Assembly: GCA_002391385.1 (NCBI GenBank) | Contig: DGEY01000033.1 | Coordinates: 1 to 13,556 of the forward strand | Direction: 5' to 3' | DNA: 13,556 nucleotides | Origin: Firmicutes bacterium UBA3914 | GTDB taxonomy: Bacteria > Bacillota > Limnochordia > Darwinibacteriales > Darwinibacteriaceae | Program-made: the position numbers and the translations under genes | Shown here: piece after piece, positions 6,139 through 12,925 of the stretch | How the letters are laid out: every line of letters begins with the position of its first letter | Numbering within the stretch: the first letter of the stretch is position 1 | Notes under the pieces: model-generated | Database searches by the model: none | What the model was told of the DNA's origin: nothing | The model's input: the letters and a program-made list of their open reading frames with translations, nothing else

Positions 6139-6723
6139 ATGCTTAAGGAACTGATCAGAAACACCCGCAGTATTAGGCGCTTCAAGCAGGAACCGGCACC
6201 CAGCATGGCAGACTTGGAAAGTTTGATCGAACTGGCGCGCCTGGCGCCAGCCGCTTCCAATAAGCAGCCGTTGAAATACGTTTTGGTGCGGGATCCTGAC
6301 CTGCTGCCCCAGGTCTTCGACTGCTTGAAATGGGCGGGTTATCTCACAGACTGGCCTGGCCCTGCCCCGGAGGAGCGACCCACAGCCTACATCGTGTTCC
6401 TCAATGACACGGCCATCAGCGGCGGGGCGAGCGTCCACCTCATTGACCTGGGCCTGGCCGCGCAGAATATCGTCTTGGGTGCCCGGGAGATGGGTTTCGG
6501 CGCCTGCCTCCTGGGATCGGTGGACAGACCCCGCTTGGCGGAGATCCTGGGTGTGCCCGAGGGCCTGCGCATCGAACTGGTGGCAGCCCTAGGGGCACCG
6601 GGTGAAGAGGTGCGCCTCACCGCCTCAGGCAAAGACGGCGACATCCGCTACTGGCGGGGTGAAGATGATGTGCACTACGTGCCCAAGCGCCCCTTGAGCG
6701 AGCTGATCGTGAAAAAGCTCTAA
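6139..6723 (+). CDS. Nitroreductase-family FMN protein
   Basis: A 194-residue cytoplasmic flavoprotein expected to bind FMN and use NAD(P)H to reduce nitro compounds, quinones or another acceptor; the physiological substrate is unknown. Seen: the N-terminal FMN-phosphate motif RSIRRF (10-15), PAASNKQP (37-44), the helix DLGLAAQNIVLGAREMGFGACLLG (103-126) and GVPEGLRIELVAALGAPGE (138-156) of the NfsB-like fold, plus a tail (VHYVPKRPLSELIV) seen in many Firmicute members. Length is normal for a single-domain nitroreductase. The ATG at 6139 has a near-perfect TAAGGAGG six bases upstream (6125-6132). The gene ends in a 4-base overlap with the convergent kinase gene, with no terminator visible. 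I could not identify its promoter with confidence. It is divergent from the 280-residue helical gene. Confidence 0.93.
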   Translation: MLKELIRNTRSIRRFKQEPAPSMADLESLIELARLAPAASNKQPLKYVLVRDPDLLPQVFDCLKWAGYLTDWPGPAPEERPTAYIVFLNDTAISGGASVHLIDLGLAAQNIVLGAREMGFGACLLGSVDRPRLAEILGVPEGLRIELVAALGAPGEEVRLTASGKDGDIRYWRGEDDVHYVPKRPLSELIVKKL

Positions 6724-7781
6724 TCCAGATCGGGCCTGGTGGTGCAGATCCGGATCTGGCTCTGTTCCTCGATCCTGAAGGAGGAAAAATAGAGCTCTTC
6801 CAGGGGAATCCACTCCTCCACAAAGCGCCGCAGCATCACCGGCCCGCTGCGCTTGAGGATTCTTTCCCTCTGGACCTCCGGGGGAACGGTCAAGAAGACC
6901 TTGAGATCATAGAGCTCCCCCAGGGCGGGGTGCAGGCTGTAGCAGCCCTCCACCACGGTGAGGGGCCCAGGCTCAATGACGGGTGAAGGAGTGAAGCTTC
7001 CGTCCCGGCAGTTGAACATGCGGTAGCGGAAAGCTTTACCGCTTCTAAGGTTAGGGGCCACTTCCTCCTGAAAGCGTTCATGGTCCACGTTGCCCCCGGG
7101 CTGCTGGAGCCTGGCCGGGGTGCGCTGTTCGGGCCTGAGGAAGAAGTGGTCCATGGAAATGACGCTGCAGCCGTAGACCTCCTGCAGGAGCCGGGCCAGG
7201 GAGCTCTTGCCCGAACCGCTCCGCCCATCGATGGCCACCACAACGGGCTGCTCCCCGCGGAGCAGCCCCTCTATTTCCCGAAACACAGGGAAAAAGAGGG
7301 CAAACTCCCTTTGCACCACCCGGTAAGCTGGAGCATAGGCTGCCCGAAAGCTCGGGCTGTGGCTGAGCTGTGGGCAGCCCGCCTTTTCATACTCCTCCAG
7401 GAAGGCGAGATCCTGCTCATCCCCTTGCAGAAACTCCCGGAGCACCTCCAGCTTGCCCCTGAGGCCCTCCCTGCTTCCCCGCACCTTCTGGGCTGTGAGC
7501 ACGAAGAATCTATTCACAGTGAAGAGAGAAACCCCCGGGGGCAAGGCCCGCAGGTGCAGCCGCACAAGCCCTCTGCCGATGGGTTCAAAGAGCTCATCTT
7601 CGACTCCATCTGTCTGGAGACTGCGGCATTCCTCTTCCAGGCGCGCCAAGCTCGCCCCTTCATCGGTGATAAAGTGGCCCGGACCGAATTCGCTTTGGTA
7701 AACCAGCTTGACCAAATCCACCGCAGTGGCCTGGGGATAGCGTGCTTTGTGCCTTTGTAAAACTTCAATTAGTTCCTCCAT
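6720..7781 (-). CDS. Two-domain P-loop kinase, uridine-kinase-like, with conserved N-terminal domain
   Basis: A 353-residue protein. The C-terminal half (from about 178) is a P-loop NTPase of the uridine kinase/phosphoribulokinase type: strand VVVAID then Walker A GRSGSGKSS (186-194), DHFF (211-214) in the substrate-carboxylate region, NVDHERF (231-237), VEGCYS (278-282), and a basic LID-like segment RERILKRSGP. The N-terminal about 170 residues are a separate domain with the block VKLVYQSEFGPGHFITD (24-40); I recall similar domains in Firmicute proteins labelled uridine kinase but no known function. The ATG at 7781 has AGAGGAG 8 bases upstream; a longer frame to 7835 would run into the promoter. 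A consensus promoter lies upstream. It may phosphorylate a nucleoside or another small molecule; specificity is not readable. Its stop overlaps the nitroreductase stop by 4 bases. Confidence 0.88.
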   Translation of the reverse strand: MEELIEVLQRHKARYPQATAVDLVKLVYQSEFGPGHFITDEGASLARLEEECRSLQTDGVEDELFEPIGRGLVRLHLRALPPGVSLFTVNRFFVLTAQKVRGSREGLRGKLEVLREFLQGDEQDLAFLEEYEKAGCPQLSHSPSFRAAYAPAYRVVQREFALFFPVFREIEGLLRGEQPVVVAIDGRSGSGKSSLARLLQEVYGCSVISMDHFFLRPEQRTPARLQQPGGNVDHERFQEEVAPNLRSGKAFRYRMFNCRDGSFTPSPVIEPGPLTVVEGCYSLHPALGELYDLKVFLTVPPEVQRERILKRSGPVMLRRFVEEWIPLEELYFSSFRIEEQSQIRICTTRPDLD

Positions 7782-7814
7782 GTGTACAACTCCTCTGCCC
7801 GGCCTTTTGACCCT

Positions 7815-7842
7815 ATTATCACCCCTGGCAGGCATTTGTCAA
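7815..7842 (-). promoter_or_regulatory. Sigma-A-type promoter for the uridine-kinase-like gene
   Basis: On the minus strand: a perfect -35 TTGACA (7842-7837), 16-base spacer, GATAAT (7820-7815), about 33 bases before the ATG at 7781. It is divergent from the promoter at 7905-7934. Confidence 0.8.
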
Positions 7843-7904
7843 GCCTTTGGCTAAGCCCAGGGAACTCCGCCTCAAGACGGAGGTGAATACGGTCCCCAGG
7901 CGAA

Positions 7905-7934
7905 TTGCTCCCCACACCACCCCGCTGCTATACT
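7905..7934 (+). promoter_or_regulatory. Sigma-A-type promoter for the LiaF-like membrane gene
   Basis: TTGCTC (7905-7910), 18-base spacer, TATACT (7929-7934), 24 bases before the ATG at 7959. A small dyad, CTCCG/CGGAG (7865-7869 and 7878-7882), lies between this and the divergent kinase promoter. Confidence 0.65.
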
Positions 7935-7958
7935 AAACCTAGAGGGAGGTGGCATAGT

Positions 7959-8393
7959 ATGGAAGCGAAACACCTGGGAGCACTGGCTTTGATTCTCTTT
8001 GGCTCTTACTTCCTCGGCAAGAACCTGGGCTTCATCCCCCGTCCCGGTGTGATCTGGCCCGTCCTATTGGTTGTCCTTGGCCTGATCGCGCTCTATCAGG
8101 CCAGTTCTAAGCCGAAGAAGACCGACAGCGAAACCGGCGAGGTGATTTACGAAGTGAAAGGTATCCCTTCCCTGTTCCAGGCGATTATCGTCGTGCCCAT
8201 CCTCTTCATCGTGGGCGTAGTGGCCTTGATCCTGCTGGGCGTATTGGGACCGCTCTTCCTTCTGTCTCTGCTGTTTATCCCCTTTGTCCTCTTCTTTAAG
8301 CTGGGCTGGGCGTTTATCAAGGTGCTGGTGGCCATCGTGGCCGGCGCGGCACCCCTTTTGCTCATCCTGCTTCTGCTGTTTTTGATTTTCTAA
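7959..8393 (+). CDS. Small membrane protein with LiaI/LiaF-like transmembrane region
   Basis: A 144-residue integral membrane protein. The N-terminal 50 residues (HLGALALILFGSYFLGKN, a Phe-Ile-Pro turn, then VIWPVLLVVLGLIALY) match the two-helix LiaI-LiaF-like transmembrane module that in Bacillus relatives is linked to envelope-stress sensing. A charged linker follows (SSKPKKTDSETGEVIYEVKG), then two or three very hydrophobic segments ending in LLLILLLLFLIF at the C-terminus. The soluble LiaF domain is absent, so any stress role is only inferred. The ATG at 7959 has GGGAGGTGG upstream and a promoter at 7905-7934; the frame extending back to 7905 would start inside that promoter and is rejected. 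Divergent from the kinase gene, convergent with ilvE across a shared terminator. Confidence 0.85.
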   Translation: MEAKHLGALALILFGSYFLGKNLGFIPRPGVIWPVLLVVLGLIALYQASSKPKKTDSETGEVIYEVKGIPSLFQAIIVVPILFIVGVVALILLGVLGPLFLLSLLFIPFVLFFKLGWAFIKVLVAIVAGAAPLLLILLLLFLIF

Positions 8394-8418
8394 GCTCGAA
8401 CAATACAGTTCACCCAAA

Positions 8419-8464
8419 AAAGAAAGCCCGCGGAAGGCTTGGCACCCTCCAGCGGGTTTTCTTT
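8419..8464. terminator. Bidirectional intrinsic terminator between LiaF-like gene and ilvE
   Basis: Inverted repeat AAAGAAAGCCCGC (8419-8431) with GCGGGTTTTCTTT (8452-8464), one mismatch, and a second inner pairing GGAAGG/CCCTCC. The A-rich left arm and T-rich right arm give a U-tract in both directions. Confidence 0.85.
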
Positions 8465-8477
8465 CAGGGCTGGAAGT

Positions 8478-9545
8478 CTAGATGTCTATCTCCACCACCC
8501 AACCAAAGGGATCGGGCAGCTTCCCGGTTTGAATGCCCGTCAGGGTGTCATAGAGCCTCTGGGTGAGCTCGCCGATCTTGCCCCCGCTGATCTCAATGAC
8601 CTGCTCCCTGTAGCCCAGGCGGCCAATGGGACTGACCACCGCCGCGGTGCCGCAGCCAAAGGCTTCCACCAGGCGGCCTTGGGCATGGGCCTCAAAGACC
8701 TCATCCACACTCAAGCGCCGCTCCACCGTGGGAACCCCCCAGGAGCGCAGGAGCTGCAGGATGGAGTCCCGGGTCACACCCGGCAGGATGCTGTCCCCCA
8801 AATCGGGGGTGATGAGCTCGCCGCCGATGTTGAAGAACACATTCATGGCCCCAACTTCCTCCACGTACCTGCGCTCAATACCGTCCAGCCACAGCACCTG
8901 GGAGTAGCCCTTGGCCTGGGCGTTTTTCTGGGCCAAGAGGCTCCCCGCGTAGTTGCCGGCGGCCTTGGCGAAGCCGGTACCACCCCGTACCGCCCGTACG
9001 TAATACGGTTCCACATAGATGCTCACGGGGTTGAGACCTTCTTCGTAATAGGCGCCCACCGGCGAGAGGATAACAATGAACTTGTAACTACTGCTGGGCC
9101 GCACTCCTAAGATATTGTCCGTAGCGATGATGAACGGGCGGATGTAGAGGGCGGTGCCAGGTGCGGTTGGGATCCAGTCCCTCTCCAAAGCCACAAGCTG
9201 CTTGATGGCCTGAAGGGCCAATTCCTCATCGAACTGGGGAATGCTCAAACGGGCGTTGCTGCGGTTGAGCCGGGCCATGTTCTGCTCCGGGCGGAACAGA
9301 AGAATCCTCCCATCGGGCGCCTTGTAGGCCTTCATGCCTTCGAAGACGGCCTGCCCGTAGTGGAGCACCGCACAGGCGGGATCCATCTCCAAAGGCCCGT
9401 AGGGGACGATGCGGGGATTGTGCCAGCCCTTGCCCTCGCTGTAGTCCCAGATGAACATATGGTCTGTAAAAACCCTTCCAAACCCCAGCTTCTCCGGATC
9501 GGGCTTGGGCTTTGGCTTAGTAGTTTTTACCAGGGTAATCTCCAC
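8478..9545 (-). CDS. ilvE: Branched-chain amino acid aminotransferase (fold type IV PLP)
   Basis: A 355-residue cytoplasmic enzyme transferring the amino group between glutamate and the keto acids of Leu, Ile and Val. Seen: the PLP-binding Lys194 in TGFAKAAGNYAGSLLAQ, EEVGAMNVFF (229-238), and phosphate/active-site segments LPGVTRDSILQLL (254-266) and FGCGTAAVVSPIG (296-308). The length and the GMKAYKAPDGRILLFRP block (70-86) are those of the longer eukaryote-like (group II) BCAT subfamily rather than the about 300-residue E. coli type. The mammalian CxxC redox pair is absent. Start GTG at 9545 with AAGGAG 9 bases upstream. It lies 205 bases after the chorismate mutase gene; the gap holds a terminator-bearing leader. 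Because it follows an aromatic operon, a second role in phenylalanine/tyrosine transamination is plausible but inferred. Confidence 0.96.
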   Translation of the reverse strand: MEITLVKTTKPKPKPDPEKLGFGRVFTDHMFIWDYSEGKGWHNPRIVPYGPLEMDPACAVLHYGQAVFEGMKAYKAPDGRILLFRPEQNMARLNRSNARLSIPQFDEELALQAIKQLVALERDWIPTAPGTALYIRPFIIATDNILGVRPSSSYKFIVILSPVGAYYEEGLNPVSIYVEPYYVRAVRGGTGFAKAAGNYAGSLLAQKNAQAKGYSQVLWLDGIERRYVEEVGAMNVFFNIGGELITPDLGDSILPGVTRDSILQLLRSWGVPTVERRLSVDEVFEAHAQGRLVEAFGCGTAAVVSPIGRLGYREQVIEISGGKIGELTQRLYDTLTGIQTGKLPDPFGWVVEIDI

Positions 9546-9577
9546 AGGTTAACACTCCTTCTAAGATTACTTCTGCA

Positions 9578-9605
9578 TTTATTTACTTCCGGTTTTCGTT
9601 TTCAA
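9578..9605 (-). promoter_or_regulatory. Possible weak promoter for ilvE downstream of the leader terminator
   Basis: Minus strand TTGAAA (9605-9600), 16-base spacer, AATAAA (9583-9578), in an AT-rich patch 33 bases before the GTG. The -10 match is only four of six, so this is tentative. Confidence 0.3.
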
Positions 9606-9617
9606 TTCCTGCCGTGC

Positions 9618-9653
9618 AAAAATGGACAGCCTCTGCCCTCAGGGCAGGGGCTG
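9618..9653 (-). terminator. Intrinsic terminator ahead of ilvE
   Basis: A 12-position stem with one mismatch (9627-9638 with 9642-9653, loop TCA) is followed on the minus strand by TCCATTTTTGC, the U-tract being AAAAA at 9618-9622. It lies about 100 bases downstream of the chorismate mutase stop and 73 bases before ilvE, so it is either the end of the aro operon or an attenuator for ilvE. Confidence 0.8.
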
Positions 9654-9655
9654 CC

Positions 9656-9713
9656 GGTTTGCGCATCCGCGGAGAAACCCCCTCACGAAAGTTGAGCACC
9701 TGGAGGTGCGGAG
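9656..9713 (-). promoter_or_regulatory. Structured RNA leader candidate upstream of ilvE
   Basis: Just before the terminator, the minus-strand RNA can form several small pairings: 9697-9700 with 9705-9708 (loop of four), 9682-9685 with 9693-9696, and GCGGA/TCCGC (9708-9712 with 9666-9670). The last competes with a hairpin 9656-9679 (GGTTTGCG with CGC...AAACC) that abuts the terminator. Alternative pairings next to a terminator are typical of an attenuator, but I do not recognise a known riboswitch, and the T-box consensus AGGGTGGNACCGCG is not present intact. It could instead be the untranslated end of the aro operon. Confidence 0.4.
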
Positions 9714-9750
9714 AATCCGTTATCCTTAAAAAGTCCGCCCCAAAAAAATC

Positions 9751-10587
9751 TTAGTCTAACTCCAGGACAGGATACCAGCCCAAAAAGCGCAGGCCAGCCG
9801 TTTCCTGCTCCAACTGGTAGAGGGCCCGCAGAGCCCTGCGGTCTAGAGCCTCAGCGGCAAACTCCACAAAGCACAGCCGTCCTGAGGCCGCATCGAGGGT
9901 CTGCAGGTGCACAACCTGCACGTCGAGATCGGCAAAGACGCCGGCAACTAAAGCCAAAGCTGCCGGTTCAGGTGCCAATTCCACCAAAAGGCCTGCCCTT
10001 CCTGTTCCCGCACTGGCCTCGAGCTTCCGGCCCAGGACCAGAAAGGTGCCATCCCCCACCAGACTGGCTTGGATATACAGGGGCTCAAAGGCTAAGGCGT
10101 CCAGGGCTGCCTCCCTGGTCAGCACCGCCCCATCCACCACGCCCGCGGCCAAACTGGCACAGGCGGTGCCTGCATCCGGCGCGGCGGTAATTCTCACCTG
10201 GGGAAAGGCTTCCCGGGCCGCCTGCTCCGGCGCGCCCTTAACGGCCACGAGGCTTTCCAGGGAACTCTCCCTATCCCGGGCCTCCCGCAGGGCCCGCAGT
10301 AGCTGCCAGCGGGGCTCTTCCCCCAGGATCAGTTCATATTGGCGCTCCCGGGAAAGGCGCATCAAGGTCCGGGCAAGGGCAGCGCCATACTCCTCCAGCC
10401 CCCCGGGCATGCCGCTGCGGGCCTTGGCCACATTCACCCCTTCCCACACCGGGGCGTAGACGGGACTGCCCGCCTTCAGCTTATAGTCAGCCACCTTCTC
10501 CACCACAGCCAGGCGCTTGCGGAAAAGGTCCAGGATCTGCTGGTCGATGGCGGTAAGTTCCTTCCTCAGTTCTTCCAGTTCCTTCAC
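9751..10587 (-). CDS. Chorismate mutase (AroQ type) fused to shortened prephenate-dehydratase-like segment and ACT domain
   Basis: A 278-residue protein expected to convert chorismate to prephenate. Residues 1-90 are an AroQ helical mutase; lined up with the E. coli P-protein, Arg8, Arg25, Lys36, Glu49, Ser79 and Gln83 match Arg11, Arg28, Lys39, Glu52, Ser84 and Gln88, but Trp48 replaces Arg51 and Ala45 replaces Asp48. Residues 113-190 resemble the edges of a prephenate dehydratase (AVKGAPEQAAREAFP, DGAVLTREA, then GDGTFLVLGRKL where family members have TRFLVLG). The central catalytic lobe, the PIENS block and the TRF Thr are missing, so dehydratase activity is unlikely. Residues 198-273 form an ACT-like domain (GLLVELAPEPAALALVAGVF...FLGWYP) that may give feedback control. 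GTG start; GTGA overlap with aroC. Mutase activity is likely but not certain. Confidence 0.85.
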   Translation of the reverse strand: MKELEELRKELTAIDQQILDLFRKRLAVVEKVADYKLKAGSPVYAPVWEGVNVAKARSGMPGGLEEYGAALARTLMRLSRERQYELILGEEPRWQLLRALREARDRESSLESLVAVKGAPEQAAREAFPQVRITAAPDAGTACASLAAGVVDGAVLTREAALDALAFEPLYIQASLVGDGTFLVLGRKLEASAGTGRAGLLVELAPEPAALALVAGVFADLDVQVVHLQTLDAASGRLCFVEFAAEALDRRALRALYQLEQETAGLRFLGWYPVLELD

Positions 10588-11708
10588 TGCCCCTCACCTA
10601 CACTTCCCCAAGGTTTTCCCAAAACTCCATAGGTTCCCAGCAGCAGATCCAGGGCAACCAGGGCCAAGGCCGCCTCCACCGCGGGAACGGCCCGGGGCAC
10701 GATACAAGGGTCGTGGCGCCCCGTGATGGCCAGCTCCGTTTCCCGCCCCGCCTTCAGATCCACCGTCTGCTGGGGCCTGGCGATGGAAGGGGTGGGCTTG
10801 ATGGCCACGTTGACCACTACCGGCATACCGCTTGTGATCCCGCCGTTTAGGCCTCCGTCGTTGTTGGAACGGGTGCGGATCTTCCCTTCTTCCAGGCAGA
10901 AGGCATCGTTGTTTTCCGAGCCCCGCCGCCCGCACACCTGGAAGCCTGCGCCAAAGGAAACCCCCTTGACCGCGGGAATGCCGTAGAGGAGGGCCGCAGC
11001 ACGGCTTTCCACGCCGCCGAAGATGGGATCTCCCAATCCCGGAGGAAGGCCCAGCACAAAGGCCTGCACCATCCCCCCTAGGGAATCCCCTTCAGCCCGG
11101 GCCGCTGCCACGGCCTCCAGCATCGCCCGACCCTTGGACCCATCCACTACAGGCAGCCCTTTCCCGGCCAGACTCAGGAGAATCTCCGGATCGGGCTGGG
11201 CTAAATCCAAGGGTTCATCTTGAACCGGCCCGATCTGGGCGATGCGGGCCGCAATGCTCACCCCCCGCCGCCGCAGAATCTGCAGGCAGATGGCGCCCGC
11301 CAAGCAAAGCGGGGCGGTGAGCCGGCCGGAAAAATGTCCCCCGCCCCGGGGGTCGTTGGCTCCCCCGTAGCGGACCCAACCTGTGTAATCGGCATGGCCC
11401 GGCCGGGGCAGCCGCCTGAGCTCGGCGTAATCTTCCGGGCGGGGGTCCTTGTTCGGCAGCAGGGCGCAGAGGGGAGTACCTGTGGTTTGGCCCCGGTAAA
11501 GGCCGGATACGATGGTAAAGGCATCGTCCTCCCGCCTGGCTGTGGACCACGGAGCTCTACCCGGCGCGCGCCTGCCCAAAAACGACCTAATTTCCTCCAC
11601 ATCCACAGCTTCCCCCGGAGGGAGACCATCAAGTACCACCCCGATCTGGGGGCCATGGGATTCCCCGAAGATGGTGACCCTCAGATGTTCGCCCCAGCTA
11701 GATGCCAC
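10584..11708 (-). CDS. aroC: Chorismate synthase
   Basis: A 374-residue cytoplasmic enzyme catalysing the last shikimate step, 5-enolpyruvylshikimate-3-phosphate to chorismate, using reduced FMN. Seen: FGESHGPQIGVVLDGLPPG (14-32), RPGHADY (102-108), GGGHFSGRLTA (122-132), GVESRAAALLYG (near 232-243), RSNNDGGLNGGITSG (280-294) and TGRHDPCIVPRAVPAVE (near 329-345); all three family signatures are recognisable. Start chosen at GTG 11708 because AGGAGG lies 8 bases before it but only 2 bases before the ATG at 11714; the protein then begins with the usual S-S-x-G-x-x-L-R-V. It overlaps the end of aroA by 11 bases and the next gene by 4. No separate flavin reductase domain is present, so reduced FMN must come from elsewhere. 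Confidence 0.97.
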   Translation of the reverse strand: MASSWGEHLRVTIFGESHGPQIGVVLDGLPPGEAVDVEEIRSFLGRRAPGRAPWSTARREDDAFTIVSGLYRGQTTGTPLCALLPNKDPRPEDYAELRRLPRPGHADYTGWVRYGGANDPRGGGHFSGRLTAPLCLAGAICLQILRRRGVSIAARIAQIGPVQDEPLDLAQPDPEILLSLAGKGLPVVDGSKGRAMLEAVAAARAEGDSLGGMVQAFVLGLPPGLGDPIFGGVESRAAALLYGIPAVKGVSFGAGFQVCGRRGSENNDAFCLEEGKIRTRSNNDGGLNGGITSGMPVVVNVAIKPTPSIARPQQTVDLKAGRETELAITGRHDPCIVPRAVPAVEAALALVALDLLLGTYGVLGKPWGSVGEGQ

Positions 11709-12921
11709 GCACATCTCCTCCTAAGCGCTTGAGTTCCTGAAAGAAATGGGGGTAGGATTTGGCCACCGCATCACTGCCCACAATCCGCACTCCGTTTTGG
11801 CTGTTCAGGGCGGCGATGGCCGCGGCCATGGCTATGCGGTGATCGCCTTGGGCCTGGACGGTGCCCCCAGCTAGCTGCCCTCCCCCGTGGATGAATAGAG
11901 AGCCGCCCCGCACCTCCACCGAGCCGCCAAGGCTGTTCAGCATGGCGCTGGTGGAAAGGAGCCGGTCGCTTTCCTTAAAGCGCAGGCGCTGGGCATCTTC
12001 AATGATGGTCACGCCAGGGCGGCTGCAGGCGGCAACGGCCAAAATGGGTACCAGATCAGGGGTCTGGGCCGCGCTAATCCGCAGCTCTTCACCTGGCGCC
12101 GCCGCGGCCAGCTCTGCCAGGAGGGCCACGATCGCCCGATCGCCCTGGAGGCTCTGGGGGGTGAGTCCCTGCACTTCCACCCCATGCCCTAAAAATGCAG
12201 CCACCAGCCAAAAGGCCCCTTGGGAAAAATCCGCCTCCAAGGCTACAGGCCGCTGAGGAACCCGGTAGCGCTGCTGGCCCGATACCCGCCATCCCGCTGG
12301 AGTGCCATCTCCCTGGCTGATGGTTTCCACAGCTACGCCGAACTGTGCCAGCACTGCCTGGGTGAGCTCCACATAGGGCGCCGACTGCAGCGGCGAAGTG
12401 AGCTGAATGGTGCTCTTCCCCGCCACGAGGGGCAGAGCCAAGAGCAGGCCGGTGATGTACTGGGAAGTGATGTGGCCAGGCACCTGGAAAACCCCAGCTT
12501 GCAGGCGCCCTTCCACCTGCACAGGCAGATTCGCCTCCCCCGGGAAGGTCAGCCGTACGCCGCGCTCCCCCAGGATGGAAACGTAGTCACGCAGGGGGCG
12601 GCGGGCCAGGGTTTCTGCCCCCACAAAAAGGGCCCGGCGGCCCAAGGCAGCTGCCACCGGGAGCAGAAAGCGCAAAGTGGAGCCGGACTCCCGGCAGTCC
12701 AACACCGCCGGCTCCCCCCCGGGCGCCAAGAGCGCCTGCAGGCAGGAGCGGGTCGCCTGGATGTCGCCGCCTAGTTCGCCAGTGATCCCCCAGCGCTCCA
12801 GCTCCCCCAAGGAGATACCTGCCAAAGCCGCCCCGATGAGTACCCGGTGGGCCATGCTCTTGGAAGGCGGGGGCGTCACCCTGCCCGCTAAGCGAGACGG
12901 GCCCACGAACACTTCCTGCAC
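11698..12921 (-). CDS. aroA: 3-phosphoshikimate 1-carboxyvinyltransferase (EPSP synthase)
   Basis: A 407-residue cytoplasmic enzyme joining phosphoenolpyruvate to shikimate-3-phosphate; the glyphosate target. Seen, numbering from the GTG: PPPSKSMAHR (17-26, Lys21 and Arg26), SGSTLRFLLP (79-88, at the place of the GNAGTA motif), SQYITGLLLALPL (153-165), catalytic Asp289 in TPDLVPILAV, RLRFKESDRL (312-321, Lys316/Glu317), QGDHRIAMAA (358-367) and KSYPHFF (388-394). Start GTG 12921 with GGAGG 9 bases upstream (12931-12935); the longer frame to 12990 would overlap the kinase gene by 65 bases and adds unrelated residues. It is slightly short for the family (about 425). It follows shikimate kinase after 4 bases and overlaps aroC by 11 bases, so translation is probably coupled. 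Confidence 0.97.
   Translation of the reverse strand: MQEVFVGPSRLAGRVTPPPSKSMAHRVLIGAALAGISLGELERWGITGELGGDIQATRSCLQALLAPGGEPAVLDCRESGSTLRFLLPVAAALGRRALFVGAETLARRPLRDYVSILGERGVRLTFPGEANLPVQVEGRLQAGVFQVPGHITSQYITGLLLALPLVAGKSTIQLTSPLQSAPYVELTQAVLAQFGVAVETISQGDGTPAGWRVSGQQRYRVPQRPVALEADFSQGAFWLVAAFLGHGVEVQGLTPQSLQGDRAIVALLAELAAAAPGEELRISAAQTPDLVPILAVAACSRPGVTIIEDAQRLRFKESDRLLSTSAMLNSLGGSVEVRGGSLFIHGGGQLAGGTVQAQGDHRIAMAAAIAALNSQNGVRIVGSDAVAKSYPHFFQELKRLGGDVRGI
11717..11722 (-). promoter_or_regulatory. Ribosome binding site that fixes the aroC start
   Basis: AGGAGG on the minus strand inside the end of aroA, 8 bases before GTG 11708 and only 2 bases before ATG 11714. It decides for the GTG start. 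Confidence 0.85.
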
Positions 12922-12925
12922 GCCT

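Noticed and set aside
9583..9666. A 27-residue minus-strand leader peptide before ilvE
   Set aside because: It has no run of Leu, Ile, Val, Phe or Tyr codons and only a weakly placed ribosome site, so a peptide attenuator is not supported.
9656..9700. T-box riboswitch upstream of ilvE
   Set aside because: A segment resembles part of AGGGTGGNACCGCG but the motif is broken, and the gap is too short for the usual stem I region.
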